A stretch of DNA of 64,000 nucleotides from Fimbriimonadaceae bacterium (GTDB lineage: Bacteria > Armatimonadota > Fimbriimonadia > Fimbriimonadales > Fimbriimonadaceae), in NCBI GenBank assembly GCA_023957775.1, contig JAMLGR010000003.1:124001-188000 (forward strand), written 5' to 3'. The translations under genes were made by a program, and so were the position numbers. Under the pieces are notes generated by a model, which saw only the letters and a list, made by a program, of their open reading frames with translations, ran no database searches and was not told the origin of the DNA. Below, one piece after another: positions 25,521 to 34,254 of the stretch. The first letter of the stretch is position 1, and every line of letters begins with the position of its first letter.

Positions 25521-26957
25521 TCAGCTCAACTTCTCGAGCTTCACCTTCGGCTCGGTCATCTCGTCCATCGCGTACCGCACGCCCTCGCGGCCGAACCCGC
25601 TGCGCTTCACGCCCCCGTAGGGCATGTTGTCGAACCGGAGCGTCGGGAAGTCGTTCACGATCACGCCGCCCACCTCGAGGGTTTGGAACGCGCGTTCGAC
25701 CCGGCCCGGATCGCGCGTGAAGACCCCGCACTGGATGCCGTAATCCGAGGCGTTCACCTGCTCCAAGGCCTCGCCGAACTCCTCAAATCGTTGTAGGGTG
25801 AGCACCGGGCCGAACACCTCCTCGCATCCCAGCCGCGTGTCCGGCGGCACCCCTTCGATCAGAGTCGGCGCGACCACGTTGCCGTCGCGCGTGCCGCCCG
25901 CCAGCACGCGCGCGCCCTTGTCCACCGCCTCCCCGATCCACTCCATCACGCGGTCTGCCGCTTCGGTCGAGATGAGCGGTCCGCACACCACCGACTCGTC
26001 GCGCGGATCGCCGGTCGGACAATCGCGGGTCCACTGGGCGAGTCGATCCCGAACCGACTCGTAGCAACGACTCTCGGCCCGAACGTGCTGGACCGAGATG
26101 CACACCTGCCCGGCGTACCCGTAACCGCCCGCGGCCAATCGAGGCAGCGCGAACTCCAGATCCGCATCGGCGCACACGATCGCCGACGCGTCGCCCCCGA
26201 GTTCGAGACTCACGCGCTTCTCGGGTACCAGTTCCTTCAACATCCAGCCCACCGCGGGCGAACCCGTGAAGCTCACCACCGCCACGCGCGGGTCCACGAC
26301 CATGCGCTGGGCGATGGAGGAGGACACGTTGACGCAGTTCAACACGCCAGGAGGGCAGCCCGCCTCGTGGATGAGCTTCGCAAGGGCCAGGGTCGAGAGC
26401 GAGGACTGTTGCGACGGTTTCAGCACGACGGTGTTCCCCGTGGCGATCGCAGGTGCGATCTTGTGCGCCGCGAGGTTGAACGGCCAGTTCCACGGGACGA
26501 TGCCCAGCACGACGCCCATGGGAAACCGCTCGACGGAACAGCGGTAATCGACACCTCTCGGATCGAAATCCAAAGGGAGGCTCTCCTGCCCGTAAAGGGG
26601 CGCCAGTCGGGCGGCGAGGTCGAACGTCAGGGCGAGGCGGTCCACTTCCCCGCGCGACCACGTGATCGGCTTGCCCACCTCGTCGGTGAGCAGTTCCACC
26701 AGTTCGGCGCTCCGCTCCCGGATCAGGCGTGCAACAGCGTCGAGCAAAGTCGCCCGCTCGCGTCGGGTGCTCCTTCGGAAGGTGTGGAACGCATCCACGG
26801 CCGCATCGAGCGCCGTGTTCGCCTCGTTCCAACCCCCCTCGGCTGCGGTACCGATCCTGCGCCCGTCGAAAGGCGCCGTCACGACCTGCTTTCCGACGGC
26901 CTGATCGCATACGCCACCCACCAGGTGACCGTCGATCAGCATCTCGCAATGGGTCAT
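25521..26957 (-). CDS. NAD(P)-dependent aldehyde dehydrogenase
   Basis: 478 residues from MTHCEMLIDG. Cofactor segment GIVPWNWPFNLAAHKIAPAI, the general-base Glu in RVSLELGGDASAIV, the nucleophile Cys in GYAGQVCISVQHV, and EEVFGPVLTLQRFEE near the end. The GQVCISVQ context and length fit the lactaldehyde/succinate-semialdehyde/non-phosphorylating GAPDH group, but the substrate is not decidable. ATG codons at 26966 and 26942 are alternatives; 26957 is preferred because a TTCAAT hexamer ends 7 bases upstream. Confidence 0.88.
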   Translation of the reverse strand: MTHCEMLIDGHLVGGVCDQAVGKQVVTAPFDGRRIGTAAEGGWNEANTALDAAVDAFHTFRRSTRRERATLLDAVARLIRERSAELVELLTDEVGKPITWSRGEVDRLALTFDLAARLAPLYGQESLPLDFDPRGVDYRCSVERFPMGVVLGIVPWNWPFNLAAHKIAPAIATGNTVVLKPSQQSSLSTLALAKLIHEAGCPPGVLNCVNVSSSIAQRMVVDPRVAVVSFTGSPAVGWMLKELVPEKRVSLELGGDASAIVCADADLEFALPRLAAGGYGYAGQVCISVQHVRAESRCYESVRDRLAQWTRDCPTGDPRDESVVCGPLISTEAADRVMEWIGEAVDKGARVLAGGTRDGNVVAPTLIEGVPPDTRLGCEEVFGPVLTLQRFEEFGEALEQVNASDYGIQCGVFTRDPGRVERAFQTLEVGGVIVNDFPTLRFDNMPYGGVKRSGFGREGVRYAMDEMTEPKVKLEKLS

Positions 26958-27033
26958 GTCACCCATTGAACCGCACTTTGACCGGCCCGAGTGGCGAATA
27001 ATGGAGGCAGATGCGATCGGAGGAGAACACGCG

Positions 27034-27750
27034 ATGATGGTTCGAAAAGTGATCTGCGCCCTGGACACCGGGGATCTCAGCGAAGCCGTGGCGACCGTGC
27101 GGCGACTCTCGGACCACGTGGGGGCGTTCAAAGTCGGGCACGCCCTGACGTTGCCCCACGGTTTGGACGTCGTCAAAGCCATCCAGGACGCGGGTGGAAG
27201 CCGCGTGTTCCTTGATCTGAAGTTCCACGACATCCCGAACTCGGTCGCCCTGGCCGTGTGCCAAGCGGCCAACTACAACATCTGGATGATGACTCTCCAC
27301 ACCGTGGGCGGCCCCGCGATGATGAGCGCCGCCGTGTTGGAGGCGCGCAACTGTCCGCAGGAGCAGGCTCCCCTCCTCGTGGGGGTGTCCGTGCTGACAT
27401 CGCTGGACCAGCACGTCCTTTCCGACCACCTGGGTGTTCAGCGAACGCTCGAAGAGCAGATGGTCTATCTCTCGCAGTTGGGCATCGACTGCGGACTCGA
27501 CGGGGTCGTCTGTTCGCCGCACGAAGTGGCGGCGGTGCGCTCGCGGATCGGCCGCTCCGGCATCATCGTCACGCCGGGGATTCGCCCGCCCAACTTCGAT
27601 TCGCACGACCAGCGACGCGTCGGATCGGCCGGGCAGGCGTTGGAGGACGGGGCCGACTACCTCGTCATCGGACGCGCCCTCACCGGCAGCCACGACGTCG
27701 AGGAGACTCTGGCCAATCTCGGGTTGCTGGAAACCGAAAGCGCGCCTTGA
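27034..27750 (+). CDS. pyrF: Orotidine 5'-phosphate decarboxylase
   Basis: 238 residues. It catalyses the last step of UMP synthesis. Catalytic array DLKFHDIPN (Asp-x-Lys-x-x-x-Asp) at about residues 60-68; substrate-binding HTVGGPAMM, GIRPP and ADYLVIGRALTGS (phosphate loop) follow. The start is set by GGAGGAG at 27019-27025, 8 bases before ATG 27034; a second ATG follows immediately. The stop overlaps the TTG start of mutY (TTGA), so the two are coupled. No other pyr gene is nearby. Confidence 0.95.
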   Translation: MMVRKVICALDTGDLSEAVATVRRLSDHVGAFKVGHALTLPHGLDVVKAIQDAGGSRVFLDLKFHDIPNSVALAVCQAANYNIWMMTLHTVGGPAMMSAAVLEARNCPQEQAPLLVGVSVLTSLDQHVLSDHLGVQRTLEEQMVYLSQLGIDCGLDGVVCSPHEVAAVRSRIGRSGIIVTPGIRPPNFDSHDQRRVGSAGQALEDGADYLVIGRALTGSHDVEETLANLGLLETESAP

Positions 27751-28775
27751 TTCGCGAGCAAGACCGGAAAGCCCTCCTCGCCTGGTACGACGCCAACGGT
27801 CGAGACCTCCCCTGGCGCCGGACGCGCGAGCCGTACCCGGTGTGGGTGAGCGAGGTGATGCTGCAGCAGACGCAGATCGCAACGGCGCTTCCCTATTACG
27901 AGCGATGGATGCGCCGGTTCCCCACCGTGGAAGCGTTGGCCGCCGCGGACGAGCAGGACGTGTTGGCGCTGTGGCAGGGTCTCGGATACTACCGCCGTTG
28001 CCGCTATCTCTTGAACGGGGCTCGCTATATCGTCGCGCTGGGACTCCCGACCAGCGCGCAGGGTTGGCTCACGGTGCCCGGGGTTGGGCGCTACACGGCC
28101 GGGGCGATCGCCTCGATCTGCTTTGGAGAGTGCGCGGCCGTCGTCGATGGGAACGTCGAACGCGTGTTCGCGCGAACGACGGCGTGCGGCGAGACGGGGC
28201 CGACCCTCTATCGGCACGCGTGGGAGTGGGCGGAACGCAATCTCGACCCCCATCGGCCCGGAGATTGGAACCAGGCGCTCATGGAGCTGGGCGCGACGGT
28301 GTGCACACCCTCCAAACCCCGGTGCGAGGGTTGTCCGCTCGAACCCTCCTGTGCGGCGCGCCAATCATGGCGCGTCGAGCAGTTCCCCGTGGCCCGAACA
28401 ACCCCCAGCGTGCGGCTTCGTACCCACGTTTGCTGGGTGCCATTCGAGTCCGGAGCCTTCGGCGTCTGCCAGGTGCCTGCGGGCGAGTGGTGGGAGGGCA
28501 TGTGGGAGTTCCCGCGCGAGGACGCGACCGACGATCGCGCCGCGGCCGAGGCGCAGTTGCGCGAACGGGTCGGCGCAGGGTGGACGGAGAGCCTGGGCGA
28601 GTTCCGCCATACGGTGACGCGCCACCGCGTCGTGCTCGAGGCATCGCTCGTGCGCTGCGACGCCCGTGCGCAAGCGCTGCGCTGGGTGACGCGGAGCGAG
28701 TTGGAGGCGCTGGCGATGCCCGCGCCGCAGCGCAAGACCCTTCGGCGTGCACTGGCGCTGCTCGGCCTCGACTGA
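27747..28775 (+). CDS. mutY: Adenine DNA glycosylase MutY
   Basis: 342 residues. It removes adenine mispaired with 8-oxoguanine. WVSEVMLQQTQIATALPYY, helix-hairpin-helix TVPGVGRYTAGAIASICFG with the catalytic Asp in AAVVDGNVERVFAR, and the iron-sulfur ligands C-x6-C-x2-C-x5-C (in VCTPSKPRCEGCPLEPSCAA) are present. The C-terminal domain is the NUDIX-like 8-oxoG reader (EGMWEFPRED, GEFRHTVTRHRV). It starts with TTG overlapping the pyrF stop; translation begins LIREQDRKALLAWYD. Confidence 0.95.
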   Translation: MIREQDRKALLAWYDANGRDLPWRRTREPYPVWVSEVMLQQTQIATALPYYERWMRRFPTVEALAAADEQDVLALWQGLGYYRRCRYLLNGARYIVALGLPTSAQGWLTVPGVGRYTAGAIASICFGECAAVVDGNVERVFARTTACGETGPTLYRHAWEWAERNLDPHRPGDWNQALMELGATVCTPSKPRCEGCPLEPSCAARQSWRVEQFPVARTTPSVRLRTHVCWVPFESGAFGVCQVPAGEWWEGMWEFPREDATDDRAAAEAQLRERVGAGWTESLGEFRHTVTRHRVVLEASLVRCDARAQALRWVTRSELEALAMPAPQRKTLRRALALLGLD

Positions 28776-28819
28776 CCCCTGCTCGCGCGGCAAGGGCCTC
28801 CCGCCATACTCGGAGCTGG

Positions 28820-30244
28820 ATGCCGCCGACGACAATCCTCTGGTTTCGGAACGACCTGCGCCTTGCGGATCACCCCGCGCTCGAAGCGGCGCTGCAACCG
28901 CGTGGGCCGATCGTTCCGGTGTTCGTCGCCCCGTTCGCGTCGGCAGACAGGTGGGCGCCCGGCGCCGCTTCGAACTGGTGGCTCCACCACTCGTTGAAGC
29001 GTCTGGACCAAGCGCTGCGCGGACGCGGTTCCCGTCTGGTGCTTCGCTCCGGCGACCCTTCGCGCGAACTGGTCGCCCTGGCTCGGGAGACGGGGGCAAG
29101 CCACGTCCTCTGTTCGCGCCGATCCGAACCCGGGGAACGAGCGGCGGAAGATGCCGTCCGCGAGGCGCTTGCCCTGAACGGCGTGGCGCTGGAGTCGTTC
29201 CAATCGGGCTTGCTCTTCGAACCGGGAACGATCGCCACCGCCGAGGGCCAGCCCTACCGCGTATTCACTCCGTTTTGGAGAGCGTGCCTGGCGAAGGGCT
29301 TGCCCGCCGCGGGAGCCGACGAGCCCGAGACGATTCCCTGCCCGAAATCCTGGCCAGGGAGTTTGGCCCTTGACGATCTCGAATTGATGCCGCGCACGCG
29401 TTGGGATGCGGGACTGCACGAGGCCTGGGAACCCGGGCGTCAGGGCGCGATGCAGGCGCTGGAAGCCTTCCTCGGCGGTCCCCTCGACACGTATGCCGAG
29501 GAGCGGAACCGACCCGACCTCCCCGGCACATCCCGCCTTTCGCCGCACCTGCACTTCGGGGAGATCGGCGTGCGGGAGGTCGTGGCCGCGTGCTCGGAAC
29601 GGGACGCCCAGGTCTTCCTTTCCGAGATCGGTTGGCGCGAGTTCGCCCACCACCTTCTCTGGCACTTCCCGAACACGCCCGAAGTGCCCCTCCGACACGA
29701 GTTCGCGCGCTTTCCCTGGCGCGACGACGACGCGGCCTTTCAGGCGTGGCGGAAGGGACAGACCGGCTTTCCCTTCGTCGACGCGGCGATGCGCGAACTG
29801 TGGTCTACCGGGTGGATGCACAACCGGGCCCGAATGGTCGTGGCGTCGTTCCTGGTCAAGGACCTCCTCATCCCCTGGCAGCGGGGCGCGGAGTGGTTCT
29901 GGGACACGTTGGTTGACGCCGACCTGGCGAACAACACGTTGGGATGGCAGTGGACCGCGGGATGCGGCGCGGACGCGGCGCCCTACTTCCGCGTGTTCAA
30001 CCCGACGACCCAGGGGGAGAAGTTCGACCCGAGCGGCGCGTATGTGCGGCGCTGGGTGCCTGAACTGGCGCCCATGCCCGACACCTGGATCCACCGCCCC
30101 CATGAGGCGCCGGAGGAGGTTCTCCGAGGAGCGGCCGTCCAACTCGGCCAAACCTACCCGCTCCCGATTGTGGACCACCCCCAAGCCCGCCGCGACGCCC
30201 TGGACGCCTACGAGGACATCCGAAGAAGCACGGGAGCCGGATAA
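28820..30244 (+). CDS. phrB: Deoxyribodipyrimidine photo-lyase
   Basis: 474 residues. It repairs UV-induced cyclobutane dimers with blue light. N-terminal antenna domain (ILWFRNDLRLADHPAL); C-terminal FAD domain with LHFGEIGVREV, FLSEIGWREFAHHLLWHFPN, TGFPFVDAAMRELWSTGWMH, NRARMVVASFLVKDLLIPW and LANNTLGWQWTAGCGADAAP, all typical of class I CPD photolyases. Trp residues of the electron chain are retained in these motifs. A CATACT element 9 bases upstream of the ATG suggests an almost leaderless mRNA. It follows the other repair gene mutY, with a 44-base gap. Confidence 0.96.
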   Translation: MPPTTILWFRNDLRLADHPALEAALQPRGPIVPVFVAPFASADRWAPGAASNWWLHHSLKRLDQALRGRGSRLVLRSGDPSRELVALARETGASHVLCSRRSEPGERAAEDAVREALALNGVALESFQSGLLFEPGTIATAEGQPYRVFTPFWRACLAKGLPAAGADEPETIPCPKSWPGSLALDDLELMPRTRWDAGLHEAWEPGRQGAMQALEAFLGGPLDTYAEERNRPDLPGTSRLSPHLHFGEIGVREVVAACSERDAQVFLSEIGWREFAHHLLWHFPNTPEVPLRHEFARFPWRDDDAAFQAWRKGQTGFPFVDAAMRELWSTGWMHNRARMVVASFLVKDLLIPWQRGAEWFWDTLVDADLANNTLGWQWTAGCGADAAPYFRVFNPTTQGEKFDPSGAYVRRWVPELAPMPDTWIHRPHEAPEEVLRGAAVQLGQTYPLPIVDHPQARRDALDAYEDIRRSTGAG

Positions 30245-30266
30245 CCCCGGCAGCCAAGTCCAACGA

Positions 30267-30297
30267 GGTGCCACGCCCGCTCGTCGGGCGTGCGTGG
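30267..30297. repeat. CGCCCG/CGGGCG palindromic repeat, copy 2
   Basis: GGTGCCACGCCCG-CTCGT-CGGGCGTGCG between convergent phrB and the J-like gene; probable bidirectional terminator. Confidence 0.8.
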
Positions 30298-30310
30298 GGC
30301 AGCGCCGAAC

Positions 30311-30715
30311 CTACGGCTCGATTTCGAGCGAGCGGAAGCGTTTCTCCGTCGCGTCCACGTCCTCGCCAAGCACCTGGTACGCCCAACGGGCAAGCCGCTG
30401 CAGCTCCGCGGCCTCCCGACGTTCGGCGGAGCCCGCCGGGAAGTTCTCGGGATCGCATCGCTTGTCGAGCCTCTCGAATTGCTTGCGGATCTCGCCGAAC
30501 GAGGCCTTCGGTCCCACCCCGAGCAACTTGCGGGCGCGCGCGTTCCGCTCGACCGGGGTGCGCGGTTCGGCCGGCGCGGAGCGTTCGGGCGCAGGCGCCC
30601 GCACGGACTCCTCGAGCTCGCGCTCGGCGTCCGACTCCGCAACTCCCTGGATGCGCTCCCACTCGCGGTGCACGTAGCCCCGCAACAGGTCGTAGGCTCG
30701 CTTGCCCGTACTCAT
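30311..30715 (-). CDS. J-domain-like small protein lacking HPD
   Basis: 134 residues. N-terminal helix (TGKRAYDLLRGYVHREWERI), an acidic/Pro linker (~residues 30-58), then a DnaJ-like helical unit: ARKLLGVGPKASFGEIRKQF ... RLARWAYQVLGEDVDATEKR. In true J-proteins the loop between helices II and III carries HPD; here it reads KRCDPENFP, so stimulation of DnaK by the usual mechanism is doubtful. ATG overlaps the upstream coiled-coil gene (ATGA). Identity as J-like is by pattern only. Confidence 0.6.
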   Translation of the reverse strand: MSTGKRAYDLLRGYVHREWERIQGVAESDAERELEESVRAPAPERSAPAEPRTPVERNARARKLLGVGPKASFGEIRKQFERLDKRCDPENFPAGSAERREAAELQRLARWAYQVLGEDVDATEKRFRSLEIEP

Positions 30716-31419
30716 TCCACTTGGTCCTTGAGAAACATCTCCGCCTCTTCGAATCCTTTGCTGAGCGCTTTGAGCCGCCCCAGCGTCTCCCGCAGATCGT
30801 CCGACGACGAGTCGCTCAGCGCATCGTCGGTCACCGCCACGGACAGTCGCGCCTTGATTTCCGAAAGGGCGGCCTCGGCCTGCGTGATGCCCCCTTCCGC
30901 CGTCTGCAGCGCTTCCTTCATTTTGGCGAAGTGCGTGGCCTCGAGGCGGCGCGCGTCCAGCGCGGACTGCAGCGCGGCCCTCTCCCCGTCGCTCGTCGCG
31001 GCCTCCACCTTCGCCTCCAACGCGCGGACTTCGGCTTCCGCATTCTGCTCCTTCAGGGCATCGCGGATCTGGCGTTGCAGTTGCAGAAGCGAGACGCACT
31101 GGGCGAAGATGCGGCGCGATTCCTCCACGGCCTCTGGCCCGATCACCGCCAGCGAAGGGCTGCCGCGGTTGCCGGCCACCAGGGCCTCGAGCTGCTCGCG
31201 CAAGCGCCGGATCGGCACCAGCGTCGATCGGTCCTGTGGCGACAAGGAATCCAAACCCAACTCCTCCCGCCGAGCCCTCACGTCATGCATGACCGTCACC
31301 ATCAGCGCGAAGACGGTCGCCACCAAGCCGCCGGCCACGACCAGCGGCTGTCCAAACACGGCCCCGGCCGCCGTGACCACCAGCCACGGGATCACGATGG
31401 GGCGAAGAAGCGCCTTCAT
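30712..31419 (-). CDS. Membrane-anchored coiled-coil protein, unknown function
   Basis: 235 residues. Two closely spaced N-terminal hydrophobic helices (IVIPWLVVTAAGAVFG and VVAGGLVATVFALMVTVM, residues ~8-44) followed by ~190 residues of charged helix with heptad patterns (RQIRDALKEQNAEAEVRALE). It probably forms a cytoplasmic rod at the inner face of the membrane. No family recognised. Second-last of the hisS run; its stop overlaps the J-like gene and it starts 1 base after the upstream gene. Confidence 0.65.
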   Translation of the reverse strand: MKALLRPIVIPWLVVTAAGAVFGQPLVVAGGLVATVFALMVTVMHDVRARREELGLDSLSPQDRSTLVPIRRLREQLEALVAGNRGSPSLAVIGPEAVEESRRIFAQCVSLLQLQRQIRDALKEQNAEAEVRALEAKVEAATSDGERAALQSALDARRLEATHFAKMKEALQTAEGGITQAEAALSEIKARLSVAVTDDALSDSSSDDLRETLGRLKALSKGFEEAEMFLKDQVE

Positions 31420-31420
31420 G

Positions 31421-32293
31421 TCAGAACTTCACCCGGACGGTCACCGCCACGTCGGTCACGCGCGACCCGCGCACCTTGACGATCGGCTGCAGCCACGCCC
31501 CGTGCTGGATGGGGATCGAGCCCTCGGCCCGGAAAAAGCTCGGCGTTTGGAGCGAGTCGCGACTCCAGGCGACCTTGTACCAGCGATCTTTCGCAAGCTC
31601 GTAGGTGACCACGACGTCGGCCACGTTGCGGTCCTCGTCGAGTTCGGAGCTGGGATTCAGCATCGCGATCCATTCGGCGGAGAAGATGAACGAGCCGATG
31701 CGTCGCCAGGCGTCCAAACCAAGCAACTGCCCGTATCCTCGGCCCCTACCCGGCCCCTCTTCGGGGCGGCGCACCGCGGTGAACGACCCGGACGAGACGC
31801 CGAAATTCTGCCCGACGGCCAGACTGACGCCGATGCGCGTTCCCAACCGCCCGATCACGCCTCGGGGACGGCCCGCGCCGCCATCGCACGCCGCCAACGC
31901 GATGGGAAGCCCCTCGAGCACTAGGTTCGTGTCCGCCCGGGCGGCCAACACGCTTTCGCGCAGCAGCCCGTTTCGGGCGAACGGCAGGTACTGCTTGCCC
32001 AACCGCCACACGCCCTCGTCCTCGAGGTAGTACTCTTCGATCTGATCCTCGTCGGCATCGTCCTCAATGGGCTGAAGGCGCTCGGTCACCGTGAGGCGAA
32101 ACCCGGGTTCGAGGATCAGCGAGAGGCCCGCCGTGCTCGGCCGACCCATCGCATCGTAGAAGCGGAAGGACGACCCGTGCCGGCTTTCGGACCGGTAGGT
32201 GGGCAACAAATCCATCCGGATCACGACGTCCGGGCTCTGCGCGACCGCGCAGGCCGCCGTCGCGAGCAGCGAAAGGGAAAGCGCCGTTCTCAA
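31421..32293 (-). CDS. Exported barrel-like protein
   Basis: 290 residues with a signal peptide (MRTALSLSLLATAACAVAQ). The mature part is a series of amphipathic beta segments with aromatic girdle residues (LSLILEPGFRLTVTERLQPI, IGSFIFSAEWIAMLNPSSEL, VADVVVTYELAKDRWYKVAW) and ends VAVTVRVKF, a terminal Phe as in outer-membrane beta-barrels. Likely a small outer-membrane protein; function unknown. The ATG overlaps the hisS stop by 4 bases, an unexpected pairing with a tRNA synthetase. Confidence 0.65.
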   Translation of the reverse strand: MRTALSLSLLATAACAVAQSPDVVIRMDLLPTYRSESRHGSSFRFYDAMGRPSTAGLSLILEPGFRLTVTERLQPIEDDADEDQIEEYYLEDEGVWRLGKQYLPFARNGLLRESVLAARADTNLVLEGLPIALAACDGGAGRPRGVIGRLGTRIGVSLAVGQNFGVSSGSFTAVRRPEEGPGRGRGYGQLLGLDAWRRIGSFIFSAEWIAMLNPSSELDEDRNVADVVVTYELAKDRWYKVAWSRDSLQTPSFFRAEGSIPIQHGAWLQPIVKVRGSRVTDVAVTVRVKF

Positions 32294-33543
32294 CCGATCG
32301 TCTCCCGAAGCGTCCGCGCCACCTCGTCGAACGGAACTTGCCGCTGCTCGCCCGAGGCGAGGTCGCGCAACGTCGCTGTCCCGCTGGCCAACTCGTCGTC
32401 ACCCAGGATCATCGCGAACCGGGCCCCGCTCTTCCCCGCCTGCCGAAGCTGCGCGTTGAAGCTGCGTGCCTCCAGGTCCACCAGCACCCGGATCCCGTCG
32501 GCACGAAGCGCGCGCACCTGGTCGCGCAGCGCGCCCTCGCACCCCGGCATCGCGATCGCGAAGGCGTCGGCTCCGGGTTCGCTCCAGCAAACCCCCGCGG
32601 CCTCCATCGCCAGAAGCGCGCGTTCGATCCCCATCGCCACGCCTACCGCGGGCGTGGCGGGCCCTCCGAGCTCCTTGACGAGGCCGTCGTAGCGTCCGCC
32701 GCCGCAAAGCGCGCTCTGCGCCCCGATCGCCTCGGATTGCACTTCGAAGACGGTCTCGGTGTAGTAGTCCAACCCCCGGACGAGGGCGGGCTCGAACGCG
32801 TGGCGCACGCCCGCTTCGTCGAGCAACGCCACCACCCGCTCGTGGCGTTCGCGCGCCTCGGGCTCCCAACACGTCTCGATCGTCGGGGCCTCGGCCATCG
32901 CGGCGATCATCTTCGGGTCCTTGCTGTCCATCAGCCGCAACGGATTGGCTTCGGCACGCGCCCGAACCTCTTCGGGAAGGTCCTGCAAGAGAGGCTTGGC
33001 GAAGGCAAGCAGCGCTTCTCGGTACGCTGCGCGGCACGTTTCGCGGCCCAGCGAATTGAGGAGCACCGTGGCTTCGAGCCCCAGTCGCTCGTAGAAGCGA
33101 ACCGTGAGTTCGATCACCTCTGCGTCGGCCTCCGGCGCCTCGCTGCCGACCAGTTCGAGGCCCACCTGGTGCGCCTGCCGCAACCGGCCCTTCTGCGGCC
33201 GTTCGTACCGAAAGATCTGCGTCACGTAGGAGAGGCGGGCCACCGACCCGGGGGGACACAGGTTGTGCTCGATCACGGCCCGCATCGCCGGCGCCGTGCC
33301 TTCGGGCTTGAGGGTGAGGCTGCGGTCCCCCTTGTCGAGGAACGTGTACATCTGCTTGGTGACGATGTCGCTCGTCTCGCCAGAACTGCGCACGAACAGC
33401 TCGGTGTCCTCGAAGACGGGCGTTCGAATCTCGCGATAGCCGTACCGTTCCGCCAACGCCAGGAACTCGTTTTCCAGACGCCGGCGTCGGTAAGAGTCGC
33501 CCGGGAGCACGTCCTCGGTGCCGCGGGGGGCCTGAAATCGCAT
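32290..33543 (-). CDS. hisS: Histidyl-tRNA synthetase
   Basis: 417 residues. Class II motif 1 in GYREIRTPVFEDTELFVRSS, motif 2 region RLSYVTQIFRYERPQKGRLR, HisRS-specific LVRGLDYYTETVFE and CGGGRYDGLVKELGGPATPA, motif 3 GVAMGIERALLAM, and an anticodon-binding domain (GIRVLVDLEARSFNAQLRQA). Start MRFQAPRGTEDVLPG is family-standard and has CACAAT ending 6 bases upstream; longer starts are rejected. First gene of a four-gene run. Confidence 0.97.
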   Translation of the reverse strand: MRFQAPRGTEDVLPGDSYRRRRLENEFLALAERYGYREIRTPVFEDTELFVRSSGETSDIVTKQMYTFLDKGDRSLTLKPEGTAPAMRAVIEHNLCPPGSVARLSYVTQIFRYERPQKGRLRQAHQVGLELVGSEAPEADAEVIELTVRFYERLGLEATVLLNSLGRETCRAAYREALLAFAKPLLQDLPEEVRARAEANPLRLMDSKDPKMIAAMAEAPTIETCWEPEARERHERVVALLDEAGVRHAFEPALVRGLDYYTETVFEVQSEAIGAQSALCGGGRYDGLVKELGGPATPAVGVAMGIERALLAMEAAGVCWSEPGADAFAIAMPGCEGALRDQVRALRADGIRVLVDLEARSFNAQLRQAGKSGARFAMILGDDELASGTATLRDLASGEQRQVPFDEVARTLRETIG

Positions 33544-33549
33544 AGAGCT

Positions 33550-33555
33550 ATTGTG
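33550..33555 (-). promoter_or_regulatory. -10 element CACAAT, leaderless hisS
   Basis: Minus-strand CACAAT ends 6 bases before the hisS ATG; no ribosome site. Confidence 0.5.
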
Positions 33556-33561
33556 GCGCAT

Positions 33562-33590
33562 GGCACGCCCGTCAAGCGGGCGTGGCACCC
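33562..33590. repeat. CGCCCG/CGGGCG palindromic repeat, copy 3
   Basis: GGCACGCCCG-TCAAG-CGGGCGTGGC followed by ACCC. The only full copy in a tandem (not convergent) gap; it lies 7 bases upstream of the hisS -10 and after the clpS pair, where it could terminate clpS transcription. Confidence 0.8.
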
Positions 33591-33612
33591 AGCCCCGGAA
33601 CAGGGCCCTTTG

Positions 33613-33930
33613 CTACGGTTGCTGGCTCACTTCGACTCGGATTCCGATCGTGGCGATCACTTCGGCCACGGTGCGGCACTCGTCCTCGTCCGCCTGATGC
33701 ACCACCGATGCGCCGAGGTGGTCGATCTCCCAGGCCTCCATGTACGCCTCGTCCGCTGAGCAGTGCGTGGCGACCATGAGGATGACCATGACCTCCTCGT
33801 ACGTGTTCACGTCGTTGTTGTAGACGGTCACGAGCCAGCCCTCGCCTTTCGTGTCGCCGTCCGTCGGCTGGACCTCGGGCTTCTCGATCACGCCCGCGCC
33901 CGCCATCGCGAAGAGATTCAGTCGGTCCAT
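33613..33930 (-). CDS. ClpS-like adaptor, second paralogue
   Basis: 105 residues. The ClpS core begins GWLVTVYNNDVNTYEEVMVI (the N-N-D plus T/S-x-E/D-x-V pattern of the N-degron pocket rim) and continues CSADEAYMEAWEIDHLGASV and ECRTVAEVIATIGI. ClpS proteins deliver N-degron substrates to ClpA or ClpC. Compared with its neighbour it keeps the pocket His (DHLG) but loses the GKA turn. It overlaps the upstream paralogue by 13 bases. No clpA or clpC in the window. Confidence 0.8.
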   Translation of the reverse strand: MDRLNLFAMAGAGVIEKPEVQPTDGDTKGEGWLVTVYNNDVNTYEEVMVILMVATHCSADEAYMEAWEIDHLGASVVHQADEDECRTVAEVIATIGIRVEVSQQP

Positions 33931-34208
33931 TCCGGCACAACCTCCGTCACGATTCCGACCCGCGCGATGACCACCGCGGCGGTCGAGCACTCCTGCTGCT
34001 CGGCGAAATGAACGGGGGCTTTGCCGTAGTGGTGCGCTTCCCACGCCTCGATCGACGCTTCCTCGACTCCGCAGCCCGTCGCCCGAATCAGGGCGTCGAT
34101 CACTTCGTCGAACGAGTTGTGGTCGTTGTTGTGGATGACCACCATCCAGCGGTCGCCACGACCGCCGCCCGTGGTCTCATGTGCAGGTTGAAGCGCCGAT
34201 TTCTCCAT
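33918..34208 (-). CDS. ClpS-like adaptor, first paralogue
   Basis: 96 residues from MEKSALQPAHETTGGGRG, a flexible N-terminal extension like that used by ClpS to enter the AAA+ pore. Core: RWMVVIHNNDHNSFDEVIDA, CGVEEASIEAWEAHHYGKAP, ECSTAAVVIARVGI. Residues lining the N-degron pocket (NND, His of HHYGKA) are retained, so it is the more ClpS-like of the two. TACAAT at 34258-34263 (minus strand) is a plausible -10 giving a ~45-base leader. The tandem arrangement suggests division of labour between substrates or a heteromeric adaptor, which is inference. Confidence 0.82.
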   Translation of the reverse strand: MEKSALQPAHETTGGGRGDRWMVVIHNNDHNSFDEVIDALIRATGCGVEEASIEAWEAHHYGKAPVHFAEQQECSTAAVVIARVGIVTEVVPEWTD

Positions 34209-34254
34209 AGATGCCAGACGCGGCTCGACAGCGCGCGAGCCACCCCCCTTCAGC

